Source of the DNA: an uncultured Opitutia bacterium
GTDB lineage: Bacteria > Verrucomicrobiota > Verrucomicrobiia > Opitutales > Opitutaceae
DNA: 52,927 bases
NCBI GenBank assembly: GCA_903840415.1
Contig: CAIMFY010000018.1
Coordinates: forward strand, 1 to 52,927
Direction of reading: 5' to 3'
The position numbers were made by a program, and so were the translations under genes. This document shows, piece by piece, positions 25,163 through 33,845 of the stretch (its first letter is position 1; every line of letters begins with the position of its first letter). The notes under the pieces were generated by a model. That model saw only the letters and a list, made by a program, of their open reading frames with translations. It did no database searches and was not told the DNA's origin.

Positions 25163-25423
25163 TCAATAGTCGTGCAGCGAGATCAGGCCCCAGAGGAGCG
25201 TCGTTTTCTTGCCGGTGGGATTGCCGGTGCTGGCAAGTTTGGAAGTGTCGGCATCGAGCACTGCGGCGGGAGTGGTGGGCTGGAACGAGTCGGTTGCGAC
25301 GGTGACGGCGCCGCCGAGGATGGTGGTTTCACGGCCGCCGCTGGCGGTGACGCGGGTGGCGCAACCGGTGGCGAAAAAAACCGAGGCGCAGAGGCCCGCG
25401 GCGAGGAGGAGCTTCGTTTTCAT
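25163..25423 (-). CDS. small predicted lipoprotein
   Basis: An 86-residue secreted protein. Residues 1-20 (MKTKLLLAAGLCASVFFATG) form a signal peptide ending at a lipobox-like ATGC, so Cys21 is the likely lipidated residue. The mature part, about 65 residues, is Thr/Ser/Gly-rich (TRVTASGGRETTILGGAVTV) and ends TLLWGLISLHDY. I do not recognise the family. ATG at 25423 was chosen over an upstream in-frame start at 25450 because it puts the positive charges directly before the hydrophobic core. It has its own terminator downstream. Confidence 0.7.
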   Translation of the reverse strand: MKTKLLLAAGLCASVFFATGCATRVTASGGRETTILGGAVTVATDSFQPTTPAAVLDADTSKLASTGNPTGKKTTLLWGLISLHDY

Positions 25424-25486
25424 GGGGATGGGGTAAGGAGGCTGGCCCAAGATGGGAAGTTTCTCAAGCGCGGCGGCACGCGGCGA

Positions 25487-26665
25487 TCAAAGATTCTTCA
25501 GCGCGGGTTCGTGTTGGAGGAGTGCGGCTTGCCATGGGAGCAGAAGTTCGCCGATTTTTTTCGGGGCGCGGGCGACTTGGGCGAGTTGGGAGCGATTCGC
25601 GATGAGGGTTGGCTCAATGCCGAGTTTTTGGGCGACGCGATCGCGGTCGGTCTTGATGCGATCCTGAAGTTCGATTTCGGCTTGAGTGAGCGAGACGTGA
25701 TTGGGGTCGCGGCCGGGGCGGCGCGGGAGTGTCTTCGGATCGCGAGCGAGACCAGCGCGGATCGCGGCCGCGAGCGATGGGAAGAGACGGTCGTGACGGC
25801 GGCCGAGGTTGAGGTTGGCGAACAATTCGGATTCACCGGCGCCCTGCTCGGCGGCTTCGGCCAGTTTCACGAGGAGGGAGTTGCCGCAGACTTTGAAGGG
25901 CGGAGTGTCGAGGCGCTGGGCCTGCGATTCGCGCCAGTGCCAGACGGCGTGGAGCACGCCGAGGCCGGCGCCACGGAGGCGTTCGCTGCGGCCGATGCGC
26001 CAATCGTTTTCGGTGGCGGGGGAAAAACCGGAGGAACCGGATTCGATCTGAGCGCGGCACTGTTGTTCGAGCCAGGTGGCGCGGTCGAGCTTGGTGAGTT
26101 CGCGCAGCAGGATGTCGCGGAGCGCGGGCAGGTGCCAGACGTCGAGCGCAGCGTAGTTGAGGAGCTTCGGTGTGATGGGGCGCTGCGACCAGTTGGCCTT
26201 TTGGCCGGACTTGTCCACGGCGACTCCGAAGTGGTCCTCAAGGAGTGAACCGAGACCGATCCGCTGGCGACCGAGGAGCTGCGCGGCGAGCATCGTGTCG
26301 AAAATGCTTTTTGGACGGAAGCCGCAGAGGTCATGCAACAGGCGGATGTCGAAATCGCTGCCGTGCATGAGGAGGTGCTTTTTTGCGAGGATGCGCCAGA
26401 GTGGTTCGAGTTTCAGGCCGGGGGCCAGCACGTCGACGAGATAGACGTCAGTGCCGACCAGGAACTGCAAGAGGCAGACGCGCGTCTTGTAGTGATACAT
26501 GTTGTCCGCCTCGGTATCGAGGGAGACTTCGTCGACGCGTTCGAGCGCGGCCAGCAGCGGCACGAGCGAGCCGGGTTGGTCGAGCAACTGAAAACTAGGA
26601 AGACGAGAGGTCACTTTCACGCCAAGCAAACGGCGCAGGCGCGGCGGAATGAAGCGTGAAATCAT
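25487..26665 (-). CDS. rnd: ribonuclease D-like 3'-5' exonuclease
   Basis: DEDDy-type exoribonuclease involved in 3' trimming of tRNA and other stable RNAs. Exonuclease motifs: SLDTEADNM (Asp and Glu, motif I), HGSDFDIRLLHDL (motif II) and LNYAALDVWHL (motif III, Tyr and Asp). WSQRPITPKLL just before motif III is characteristic of RNase D. The C-terminal half (after about residue 225) is consistent with one or two HRDC domains. Length 392 is normal. ATG at 26665 (MISRFIPP) was chosen; a TTG at 26710 is in frame. It diverges from queC. Confidence 0.9.
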   Translation of the reverse strand: MISRFIPPRLRRLLGVKVTSRLPSFQLLDQPGSLVPLLAALERVDEVSLDTEADNMYHYKTRVCLLQFLVGTDVYLVDVLAPGLKLEPLWRILAKKHLLMHGSDFDIRLLHDLCGFRPKSIFDTMLAAQLLGRQRIGLGSLLEDHFGVAVDKSGQKANWSQRPITPKLLNYAALDVWHLPALRDILLRELTKLDRATWLEQQCRAQIESGSSGFSPATENDWRIGRSERLRGAGLGVLHAVWHWRESQAQRLDTPPFKVCGNSLLVKLAEAAEQGAGESELFANLNLGRRHDRLFPSLAAAIRAGLARDPKTLPRRPGRDPNHVSLTQAEIELQDRIKTDRDRVAQKLGIEPTLIANRSQLAQVARAPKKIGELLLPWQAALLQHEPALKNL

Positions 26666-26728
26666 GCGGTGTAGACGGGAAGTTGTTCCATGCCGACGGG
26701 AAGGCTTCAACCAACAAAGGAAGTTTTT

Positions 26729-26753
26729 CGCCCGGTCCCCTTTCTACCGGGCG
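26729..26753. other. perfect 8-bp hairpin between rnd and queC
   Basis: CGCCCGGT at 26729-26736 pairs exactly with ACCGGGCG at 26746-26753 around a 9-nt pyrimidine loop, about 57 bp before the queC ATG. No T-tract follows on either strand, so it is not a standard terminator. It could be a 5'-UTR structure of queC. I see no match to the preQ1 riboswitch core. Confidence 0.4.
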
Positions 26754-26810
26754 CGCCAGCGGGATTTCTTTTGGTGTCTTTTGCGCCACTTTGCGGCTAA
26801 TTCTAGGGTC

Positions 26811-27500
26811 ATGAAAGTAGTCGTGCTGTGTTCTGGTGGGATGGACTCCGTGACCGCGCTCCATTGGGCGCGGAGGGAGCATGCGGTGGTGGCGGCGATG
26901 AGTTTCGACTATGGAGCGAAGCACAATCACCGCGAAATTCCGTTTGCGGCCGCACACGCGGCGGCGCTGGGCGTGCGGCATGAAACCGTGAGGCTGGATT
27001 TTGTGGAGCGGATGTTTGCGTCGGATCTGCTGAAGAGTGGCGGCGCGATTCCCGACGGGCACTACGAGGAAAAGATCATGAAGCAGACCGTGGTGCCGTT
27101 TCGGAACGCAATCATGCTGTCAATCGCGTGCGGCTATGCGGAGAGCGTCGGAGCGGAGGGTCTGGTGATCGCGGCGCACGGTGGTGACCACGCGATCTAT
27201 CCGGATTGCCGCGAGGACTTCATGCGCGCGATGGGCGACGCGATGCGGCTCGGCACCTACGCCGGCGTGCAGCTGCTGCGGCCCTTCATCACGATGACCA
27301 AGGGCGGGATCGCGGCGGCGGGCGCGAAGCTCGGCGTGGATTTCACCCGCACGTGGTCGTGCTACAAGGGTGGTGGAGTTCACTGTGGCACGTGCGGCAC
27401 GTGCGTGGAACGCCGCGAGGCTTTCCAGCAGGCGGGCGTGGTCGATCCCACCCTCTATGCTTCGCACGATCCGTTGCCGCCAAAACCGATGGTGGGCTGA
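26811..27500 (+). CDS. queC: 7-cyano-7-deazaguanine synthase
   Basis: Converts 7-carboxy-7-deazaguanine to preQ0 with ATP and ammonia, in queuosine biosynthesis. The PP-loop is CSGGMDSVTAL near residue 7. SFDYGAKHNHREI and PFRNAIMLSIACGYAE are family motifs. The zinc site is near the end: WSCYKGGGVHCGTCGTCVERREAF, with four Cys. Length 229 is typical. The frame is open upstream to 26649, but the ATG at 26811 gives the normal N-terminus. queE follows after 2 bp. queD and queF are not in the window. Confidence 0.95.
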   Translation: MKVVVLCSGGMDSVTALHWARREHAVVAAMSFDYGAKHNHREIPFAAAHAAALGVRHETVRLDFVERMFASDLLKSGGAIPDGHYEEKIMKQTVVPFRNAIMLSIACGYAESVGAEGLVIAAHGGDHAIYPDCREDFMRAMGDAMRLGTYAGVQLLRPFITMTKGGIAAAGAKLGVDFTRTWSCYKGGGVHCGTCGTCVERREAFQQAGVVDPTLYASHDPLPPKPMVG

Positions 27501-27502
27501 CC

Positions 27503-28198
27503 ATGCTCATTTCCGAACTTTTCTACTCGTTACAGGGCGAGGGCGAGCTCACGGGCGTGCCGTCGGTTTTCGTGAGGACCAGCGGCTGCAATTTGCGCTG
27601 CGCGTGGTGCGACACGCCGTATGCCTCGTGGAACCCGGAGGGCGAAACCCGCACCGTCGCGCAAATTGTGGCCGAGGTGGAGTCGCACGGCAACGCCCGG
27701 CACGTGGTGCTCACGGGCGGCGAACCGATGATCGCGAAGGAGATTCACGGGCTGGCGGCCGAGCTGAAGAACGCGGGCCGGCACATCACCATCGAGACGG
27801 CCGCGACCGTGAAGCCGGACGGGATCGCGTGCGACCTGGCATCGCTGTCGCCGAAGTTGCTCAACTCGGCGCCCGATCCGGTCGAGCACGCGGCGTGGCG
27901 GAAGAAGCACGAGGCAACCCGCTGGCAGCCCGACGTCGTGCGCGCCTGGGTCGACGCTTATCCGTATCAATTCAAGTTCGTCGTAGCGCGTCCGGAGGAT
28001 GTGGACGAACTCGAGCACATGCTCGCGGCGCTGCACCGGGAAATTCCGCGGCACAAGGTGCTGCTGATGCCGGAGGCTGTCACGCTCGAGAAGATGCGCG
28101 CCCGCGCCGGGTGGCTCGGCGAACTCTGCAAGGCGCGCGGTTATCGCTACGCACACCGGCTGCATATCGAGCTCTACGGTAACAAACGTGGCACGTGA
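27503..28198 (+). CDS. queE: 7-carboxy-7-deazaguanine synthase (radical SAM)
   Basis: Radical-SAM enzyme that turns 6-carboxytetrahydropterin into 7-carboxy-7-deazaguanine, the step before QueC. MLISELFYSLQGEGELTGVPSVFVR opens the protein. The cluster cysteines are C29, C33 and C36 (CNLRCAWC) in the standard CxxxCxxC spacing, followed by DTPYASW. VVLTGGEPMIA and the late motif HIELYGNKRGT complete the match. Length 231 is in range. It starts 2 bp after queC, and its TGA overlaps the GTG of the ExoD-like gene, so the three probably form one transcript. Confidence 0.94.
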   Translation: MLISELFYSLQGEGELTGVPSVFVRTSGCNLRCAWCDTPYASWNPEGETRTVAQIVAEVESHGNARHVVLTGGEPMIAKEIHGLAAELKNAGRHITIETAATVKPDGIACDLASLSPKLLNSAPDPVEHAAWRKKHEATRWQPDVVRAWVDAYPYQFKFVVARPEDVDELEHMLAALHREIPRHKVLLMPEAVTLEKMRARAGWLGELCKARGYRYAHRLHIELYGNKRGT

Positions 28199-28842
28199 AC
28201 GCGCCCCACTCCACTCCCCTGCTCTCGCCGGCGCGTCCGTTGTCGGTTGAGCTGGCGCAGTTGCGGGATGCGTTTGCAGGGCGGGCGGCCACGCTGCGGG
28301 AAGTGGTCGCGGTTCTGGCGGGGCGGGCTTACGAGCTGTTGATGATTCTGTTTGTGCTGCCGTTTCTGCTGCCGGTGTCGTTGCCGGGACTCTCAACGCC
28401 GCTCGGCCTGGCGGTCGCGGTGATCGCGGCGCAGCTCGCCCTCGGGCGTTTGCCGTGGCTGCCGCGCTGGCTGCTCGACAAGCAGTTGCCTCCGGAATTT
28501 TTGACGAAGGTGGTCGCTGTCACCGAGGGTATGGTTCGCATTCTCGAGCGCGTCCTGCGTCCGCGCTGGCTCGCGGTCACCGGTGCACGTTGGTTGTGCG
28601 GTGTACATCTCACTGTGGTTTTGGTGGCGGCGCTGCTGCTCGCGTTGCCATTGCCGATTCCCTTCACCAACACGCTGCCCGGCTGGACGATTCTGTTGGT
28701 GGCGGCCGGTTTGATGGAGCGCGACGGACTAGTGGTGCTGGCAGGCTACGTCGCGATGGTGGCGACCGCCGTGCTTTTTTTTGCGGTTGGCGAGGCGATT
28801 CGCGAATCGCTGTCGGTCGTCTGGCACTGGGTTGCCCGTTGA
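28195..28842 (+). CDS. ExoD family membrane protein
   Basis: A 215-residue protein resembling ExoD, a membrane protein linked to exopolysaccharide production in rhizobia whose biochemical role is unclear. After a basic N-terminal region (AGRAATLREVVAVLAGRAYELL) come several hydrophobic segments: LMILFVLPFLLPVSLPGLSTP, GLAVAVIAAQLALG, LTVVLVAALLLALPLPIPFTNTLPG and the final AMVATAVLFFAVGEAI. The PFTNTLPGW stretch is typical of the family. It begins with GTG overlapping the queE stop by 4 bp, so it is likely coupled, though no functional link to queuosine is evident. Confidence 0.82.
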   Translation: MNAPHSTPLLSPARPLSVELAQLRDAFAGRAATLREVVAVLAGRAYELLMILFVLPFLLPVSLPGLSTPLGLAVAVIAAQLALGRLPWLPRWLLDKQLPPEFLTKVVAVTEGMVRILERVLRPRWLAVTGARWLCGVHLTVVLVAALLLALPLPIPFTNTLPGWTILLVAAGLMERDGLVVLAGYVAMVATAVLFFAVGEAIRESLSVVWHWVAR

Positions 28843-28908
28843 CGGGGTAATTTGCCCGTTCGCCAAGGTGCGCTCGATCAAGCTGCGAGCCTAGCCCAAG
28901 GTGCGGGC

Positions 28909-29310
28909 ATGAACTCCCCTGCCCCCTTCAGCGGTGTTTCCAAAATCGGCCAGATCGCGATCACGGTCGGCGAGGTGGCGAAGGCGACGGTATTTTACCG
29001 CGATGTGCTCGGGCTGAAATTTCTTTTCCCGGCCGGACCGACGATGGCGTTTCTCGCGGCCGGCAGCGTGCGCATCATGCTGACGACGCCGCAAGGCGCG
29101 GGCACCGTCGGCAGGAACTCGATTCTCTATTTCAAGGTGGCCGACATCGCGGTGGCGCATGCGGCCATCGTCGCGCGCGGGGCCGAGGCCGCGAGTCAGC
29201 CACGGCTGATTGCGCAGATGCCGGACCACGAACTGTGGATGGCGGCGGTGAGCGATCCGGAGGGCAGAGTCGTGGAGTTGATGAGCGAGGTGCGTTCGCC
29301 GGAGGCGTAA
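28909..29310 (+). CDS. VOC/glyoxalase-fold protein
   Basis: A 133-residue single-domain protein of the vicinal-oxygen-chelate superfamily, two beta-alpha-beta-beta-beta modules. IGQIAITVGEVAKATVFYRDVLGLKFLF begins the first module, and ILYFKVADIAVAHAAIVARGAE the second. HELWMAAVSDPEGRVVELM supplies the terminal Glu ligand. The position where many members have a His (QIAITV) carries Ile-Ala, so only part of the usual metal site is present. Substrate unknown. ATG at 28909 was chosen over an in-frame start at 28852. Confidence 0.85.
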   Translation: MNSPAPFSGVSKIGQIAITVGEVAKATVFYRDVLGLKFLFPAGPTMAFLAAGSVRIMLTTPQGAGTVGRNSILYFKVADIAVAHAAIVARGAEAASQPRLIAQMPDHELWMAAVSDPEGRVVELMSEVRSPEA

Positions 29311-29368
29311 CAGCACCGCATCATTCAGGGGACACAGCGGCGCGGTTGCTTGCGGGCGCGCGCGACGT

Positions 29369-30676
29369 ATGCAGCTTTTGCGCTGCTTCATGCTCAAAGC
29401 CGCCGCCAGCCCGCAGAAAAAAATTCACTACGGGTGGATCGTCGCTGGGGTAACGTTTGTCACGCTGCTCGCGGCCGCCGGGGCACGGGCGACCGCGGGC
29501 GTGATTTTGCTGCCGTTCGGCAATGAGTTTCAGTGGAGCCGCGCGAAGGTGTCGTCGATTGTCTCGATTAATATTTTTCTCTACGGACTGATTGGACCGT
29601 TTGCGGCGGCGCTTTACCAGCGCTTCGGCCTGCGGCGGACGATGATCGCGGGGATGCTGCTGCTAAGCGTGGGCTATGGCTTGTCCACGCGAGCGACGCA
29701 TTACTGGCAATTCGTGGTGCTGTGGGGTTTTGTGGTCGGCGCCGGTTCGGGGCTCGCGGCGACCGTGCTCGGCGCGGCCGTGGCGAACCGGTGGTTCACG
29801 GCGCGGCGCGGGCTCGTGATGGGGGTGCTCACGGCGAGCACAGCGACGGGGCAGTTGATTTTTCTGCCGGCGCTTGCGACGGCGGTGACGGCGAGCGGCT
29901 GGCGGGCGGCGCCACTTATCGTGGCGGCGGCGACCCTGCTAGTGACGCCGGTGATTTGGTTTTTCATGCGCGACGATCCGCGCGACGTGGGGTTGCGTCC
30001 GTTTGGCGAAAGCGGTGCGCCTGATTCGGCGAACTCGGCCGCGGTCGCGGGCAACCCGGCAAAGCGCGCGCTGGCGGTGCTTGTGGAGGCGGTGCGCGTG
30101 CGCGATTTCTGGTTGCTCGCGGGATCTTTTTTTGTGTGCGGGGCGAGCACGAACGGGCTCATCGGCACTCATCTCGTGGCGGCGGCATTTGACTGCGGCA
30201 TCCCCGAGGTGCGAGCCGCGAGCCTGCTCGCGCTGATGGGCCTCTTCGACCTTTTGGGCACGACCGCGTCGGGCTGGCTGAGCGATCGCTACAACTGCCG
30301 CTACCTGCTCTTCGGTTATTACGGGCTGCGCGGGTTGTCGCTGATGTTTCTGCCGCAGGCGTTGCTCGGACCGACGGCGGGACTCGGGATGTTTGCGGTG
30401 TTTTACGGACTCGACTGGATCGCGACGGTGCCGCCGACCGTGCGGTTGACGGCGGACGTGTTTGGCCGCGAGAAGGCGAGCATCGTGTTTGGCTGGGTGG
30501 TGGCGAGCCACCAAGTCGGCGCGGCCTTCGCCGCCTACGGAGCCGGCGTGCTGCGAACTAATCTGGGGAGCTACGCGTGGGCGTTCATCAGCGCGGGTGC
30601 GCTGTGCCTGATCGCGGCGGTCGCGGTGCTACCGATTGCGCGGCGCCGCGGGGCACCGGCCCCGGCAGGCGCGTGA
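29369..30676 (+). CDS. major facilitator superfamily transporter
   Basis: A 435-residue transporter with about twelve hydrophobic helices in two halves. The N-terminal KKIHYGWIVAGVTFVTLLAAAGARATAG resembles the oxalate/formate or monocarboxylate antiporter subgroup. LYQRFGLRRTMIAGMLLL carries the loop 2-3 MFS signature, and ASGWLSDRYNCRYLL the repeated motif in the second half. The cytoplasmic linker lies around residues 205-235. The substrate cannot be read from the sequence. The start may be ATG at 29369 or ATG at 29390. The stop lies 1 bp from the end of the convergent nagB. Confidence 0.9.
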   Translation: MQLLRCFMLKAAASPQKKIHYGWIVAGVTFVTLLAAAGARATAGVILLPFGNEFQWSRAKVSSIVSINIFLYGLIGPFAAALYQRFGLRRTMIAGMLLLSVGYGLSTRATHYWQFVVLWGFVVGAGSGLAATVLGAAVANRWFTARRGLVMGVLTASTATGQLIFLPALATAVTASGWRAAPLIVAAATLLVTPVIWFFMRDDPRDVGLRPFGESGAPDSANSAAVAGNPAKRALAVLVEAVRVRDFWLLAGSFFVCGASTNGLIGTHLVAAAFDCGIPEVRAASLLALMGLFDLLGTTASGWLSDRYNCRYLLFGYYGLRGLSLMFLPQALLGPTAGLGMFAVFYGLDWIATVPPTVRLTADVFGREKASIVFGWVVASHQVGAAFAAYGAGVLRTNLGSYAWAFISAGALCLIAAVAVLPIARRRGAPAPAGA

Positions 30677-30677
30677 A

Positions 30678-31463
30678 TCAGTCGTATTTCTGCCAAGCCA
30701 GCTTGTGACGGTCAATCCACCGGTAATGATCGGCGTAGTGAAGGCCAGCGGCGGAATTCTCGTCGAGAATCACCGTGGCGCGCGGATGGAGTTGCAACGC
30801 GGAGCCGGGACAGATGCCGGCGAGCGGACCCTCCACCATTTGCTCGACCGCCCGGACTTTGGCCGGGCCAAACGCGACGAGCAAAACGCGTCGTGCGTCG
30901 AGGATCGTACCGATGCCCATTGTGAGGGCGTGACGCGGCATTTTCTCGAGCGAGCCAAAGACATCGCTGTTATCGCGGAGGGTTTGCTCGGAAAGGATTT
31001 TTACCCACGTGCGCGAACGGAGTGAACCAGTCGGTTCGTTAAACCCGATGTGGCCGTTGCGGCCGAGCCCGAGGAGCTGAATGTCGATCCCTCCGATATC
31101 AATGATCTTTTGTTCGTAGGCGCGGCACTCGGCGTGGAGATCGGCGGCCGTGCCGTCGGGGACGTGCGTGCGCTTCTGGTCGATGTTGATGTGGCGGAAT
31201 AAACTTTCCCGCATGAAATACCGGTAGGACTGATCGTGTGTCGCCGGCAGCCCGACATATTCGTCGAGGTTGAACGTCGTGACGCGGCTGAAATCGAGGC
31301 CTTCTTCACGGTGCTGCCGGATGAGCTCCTGATAAAGGCGCAGCGGAGTGCGGCCAGTGGCGAGACCGAGGACGGCATCGGGTTTTTCGCGGACGACGCG
31401 CGCAATGATTTTTGCGCCAAGCACACAGCCGATGTCGGAGTTATCACGGATGAGGACTTCCAT
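30678..31463 (-). CDS. nagB: glucosamine-6-phosphate deaminase
   Basis: Converts glucosamine 6-phosphate to fructose 6-phosphate and ammonia, feeding amino sugars into glycolysis. Motifs: GLATGRTPLRLYQELI near residue 32, TFNLDEYVGLPATHDQSYR (with the active-site Asp), GLGRNGHIGFNEPTGS, and ALTMGIGTILDARRVLLVAFG. Length 261 matches the monofunctional enzyme. ATG at 31463 gives the family N-terminus (MEVLIRD). The leader reads ACCTCCC, the complement of a Shine-Dalgarno. nagA and N-acetylglucosamine transport genes are not adjacent. Confidence 0.94.
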   Translation of the reverse strand: MEVLIRDNSDIGCVLGAKIIARVVREKPDAVLGLATGRTPLRLYQELIRQHREEGLDFSRVTTFNLDEYVGLPATHDQSYRYFMRESLFRHINIDQKRTHVPDGTAADLHAECRAYEQKIIDIGGIDIQLLGLGRNGHIGFNEPTGSLRSRTWVKILSEQTLRDNSDVFGSLEKMPRHALTMGIGTILDARRVLLVAFGPAKVRAVEQMVEGPLAGICPGSALQLHPRATVILDENSAAGLHYADHYRWIDRHKLAWQKYD

Positions 31464-31513
31464 GGGAGGTAAATTTGGCTGCGAATCGCGTGGATGACAC
31501 GAACGAAAAATTC

Positions 31514-31684
31514 TCAGCCCGATGGGTGGAGAGGACCGCGTTTCGTTTTGATGGCTGGGGCCGGGCAAGCGCAGGCGCCGCCACAACCAGTTTTTTTTCG
31601 GCTAGCGAACGCCCGGAGCACCAGCCAGATCGCGGTGAGGCCGACGATGGTGAGAGCGATGATCGTTTGAATCTCTGGCGACAT
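31514..31684 (-). CDS. FeoB-associated Cys-rich membrane protein
   Basis: A 56-residue protein that begins 1 bp after the feoB stop. Residues 6-24 (QTIIALTIVGLTAIWLVL) form one transmembrane helix. Basic residues follow, then a cysteine cluster at 34, 38 and 40 (GCGGACAC). Small proteins of this build, with one helix followed by a Cys cluster, are found directly after feoB in many bacteria and probably act with it, like FeoC, though their role is not settled. The tail is basic. The call rests on position plus architecture. It is short and easily missed. Confidence 0.8.
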   Translation of the reverse strand: MSPEIQTIIALTIVGLTAIWLVLRAFASRKKTGCGGACACPAPAIKTKRGPLHPSG

Positions 31685-31685
31685 T

Positions 31686-33833
31686 TTAAAAACCGAGCGC
31701 GCGCCCGGTTTGATAGAGGATGAAGCAGAGTATCCACGCGGTGCCCGTCATGTAGGCGATCTGGAAAAGCGGCCAGCGCCACGAATTCGTTTCGCGTTTC
31801 ACGATGGCGACGGTGCTCATGCACTGCATGGCGAAAACGTAATAGACCATCAGCGTGAAGCAAACGAGCGGAGTGAAGAGCGCGGCGCCGTCGGGCCACG
31901 TCGCGGCGCGCAGGGCGGCGCGGAGGGGCGTGACCTCCGCGCGTTTGCCGCCCGCGAAGTGTTGCACGTTGAAGACGACCGCGGTCGAGCTGACAAAAAC
32001 TTCGCGCGCGGCGAATGAAGTCACGAGACCGATGCCGATGCGCCAATCGAAACCGAGGGGCTTAATCGCGGGCTCGAGGATTTTGCCGGCGCGGCCGGCG
32101 AGACTGTAAGCGATCTTCGCGTCGGGCGTGGCGGCCGGATCAGGGTTTTTCGGATAAGCGGTGAGAAACCAAAGCACGATGGAAATACCGAGGATGATCG
32201 TGCCGGCATTTTTCAGGAAGAGCCACCCGCGCTCGATCATCTGGCGGAGGATTTCGCGCAGGTGCGGTCGCTGGTAAGGCGGCAGCTCCATGATCATGAG
32301 CGGCGGTGCACTTTGGAAGAGGGTGCGTTTGAACAGCCAGGCGAAACCGAAGGCGCCGAGCGTGCCGAGGGCATACATGAGCAGCATGATCGCGGCCTTG
32401 GTCGTCGTTGGCACGGCGGTGCTCGGCAGGAGGGTGGCGATCATCAGTAGGTAGACCGGGAGTCGCGCCGAGCAACTCATCAGCGGCGCAACAAGGATTG
32501 TGACGAGTCGGTCCTTCGCATTTTCGATGGTGCGCGTGGCCATGATGCCGGGAATGGCACAGGCATAGGAGCCGAGGAGCGGGATGAAAGACTTGCCGTG
32601 AAGGCCGACCTTACTCATCGGGCGGTCCATCAAGAACGCGGCTCGGGCCATGTAGCCGGTGCTTTCGAGCAGGCCGACGAAGAAAAAAAGGATGAGAATC
32701 TGCGGCAGGAAAACCACGATGCCGCCGACGCCTGCGATCACGCCGTCGGTGAGCAAGTCGCGCAGGTCGCCTGCGGACATCGCGCCCTTCACCCAGCTGC
32801 TGAGCGCAGCCATGTGGGCATCGATCCAGTTCATCGGATATTCGGCGAGCGTGAAGATGGAGAAAAACAGCGTGGCCATGACTGCGCCGAAAAAGAGCCA
32901 GCCCCAAAGCGAGTGCACGAGCGCCGCGTCAATGCGATCGGAGAGCGATGGGCCTTGCGCGCCGGTGCGGCGAATCACATCGGCGCAGAGCCGGTTGATG
33001 GCGTCGTAGCGGCTGCGGATGAGCGTGGCCGACCAGTCGGTCCCCTCGCCTTCCCAGCGCTGGCGCCAGTGCGCGAGGATTTCGTGGGTGCGATCGGAGA
33101 GTGGCGTGGAGCCGGCGACTCGCACGGTGTCGAAATCGGTGAGGAGCAGCAGCGCCTCGGCGCGGGCGACGAGTGGCGGACGGTTGTCGTTTTGGACCAG
33201 CGAGGCTTGCAGATCGGCGACGGCGGGAGCGATGGGCGCGGGAACATCCCAGCGGTGGCGTGCGAGCGGGAGTTCAGCGCGACTCATGGCAAGTCGCAGT
33301 TCGACCAGGCCTTTGCCGCGAATGGCTTCACAGGGAATCACTGGCACCCCGAGCGACTCCTCGAGTTTCTTCGGATCGATCCGGTGGCCGGCGGCATGGG
33401 CGACGTCCATCATGTTGAGCACGACGATAACCGGCCGGCCGAGATCGAGAATTTGGTGAGCGAGGTAGAGGTTGCGCTCGAGGTTGGAGGCATCGACGAC
33501 GCAGATGATGCGGTCGGGCTGCGGAGTGTCGGTGCGGCGACCGAGCAGCACATCGCGGAGGACGGCCTCGTCGGGTGAACGCGCCGCGAGCGAATAGGCG
33601 CCGGGGAGATCGATCACTTTCATCGGCCGGCCATGCTGGGAAAACGCCTCGCCGATTTTTTTTTCGATGGTGACGCCGGGATAGTTGCCGACTTTCTGGC
33701 GCAGGCCGGTGAGCGCGTTAAAAAGTGTGGTCTTTCCGCAATTGGGGTTGCCGACCATCGCATAGACTGGTGAGCGATCGGGGCCGGCGACGCGCTTCTT
33801 CCCCGGCAGAGAAATGTGCGGAGGCAGCGTCAC
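31686..33833 (-). CDS. feoB: ferrous iron transporter FeoB
   Basis: Inner-membrane Fe(II) importer with an N-terminal G domain. G motifs: GNPNCGKTTLFNAL (G1, about residue 28), VGNYPGVTIEKK (G2), DLPGAYSLAA (G3) and VVLNMMDVAHA (G4). A helical spacer precedes a C-terminal membrane region with two Gate-like segments and the motifs FIPLLGSYACAIPGIMATRTI and FAAREVFVSSTAVVF. Length 715 is typical. The start is a GTG at 33833, 12 bp after feoA. The order feoA-feoB-small Cys-rich protein indicates one operon. Confidence 0.95.
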   Translation of the reverse strand: MTLPPHISLPGKKRVAGPDRSPVYAMVGNPNCGKTTLFNALTGLRQKVGNYPGVTIEKKIGEAFSQHGRPMKVIDLPGAYSLAARSPDEAVLRDVLLGRRTDTPQPDRIICVVDASNLERNLYLAHQILDLGRPVIVVLNMMDVAHAAGHRIDPKKLEESLGVPVIPCEAIRGKGLVELRLAMSRAELPLARHRWDVPAPIAPAVADLQASLVQNDNRPPLVARAEALLLLTDFDTVRVAGSTPLSDRTHEILAHWRQRWEGEGTDWSATLIRSRYDAINRLCADVIRRTGAQGPSLSDRIDAALVHSLWGWLFFGAVMATLFFSIFTLAEYPMNWIDAHMAALSSWVKGAMSAGDLRDLLTDGVIAGVGGIVVFLPQILILFFFVGLLESTGYMARAAFLMDRPMSKVGLHGKSFIPLLGSYACAIPGIMATRTIENAKDRLVTILVAPLMSCSARLPVYLLMIATLLPSTAVPTTTKAAIMLLMYALGTLGAFGFAWLFKRTLFQSAPPLMIMELPPYQRPHLREILRQMIERGWLFLKNAGTIILGISIVLWFLTAYPKNPDPAATPDAKIAYSLAGRAGKILEPAIKPLGFDWRIGIGLVTSFAAREVFVSSTAVVFNVQHFAGGKRAEVTPLRAALRAATWPDGAALFTPLVCFTLMVYYVFAMQCMSTVAIVKRETNSWRWPLFQIAYMTGTAWILCFILYQTGRALGF

Positions 33834-33845
33834 GCGAGCGGCGTG

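Noticed and set aside
26755-26810. A possible preQ1 riboswitch upstream of queC.
   Set aside because: The expected pseudoknot core and A-rich tail are not seen; only a plain hairpin is present.
32598-33578. A 326-codon plus-strand frame opposite feoB.
   Set aside because: FeoB G-domain and membrane motifs identify the real strand; the plus-strand frame is an Arg/Glu/Gly-rich shadow.
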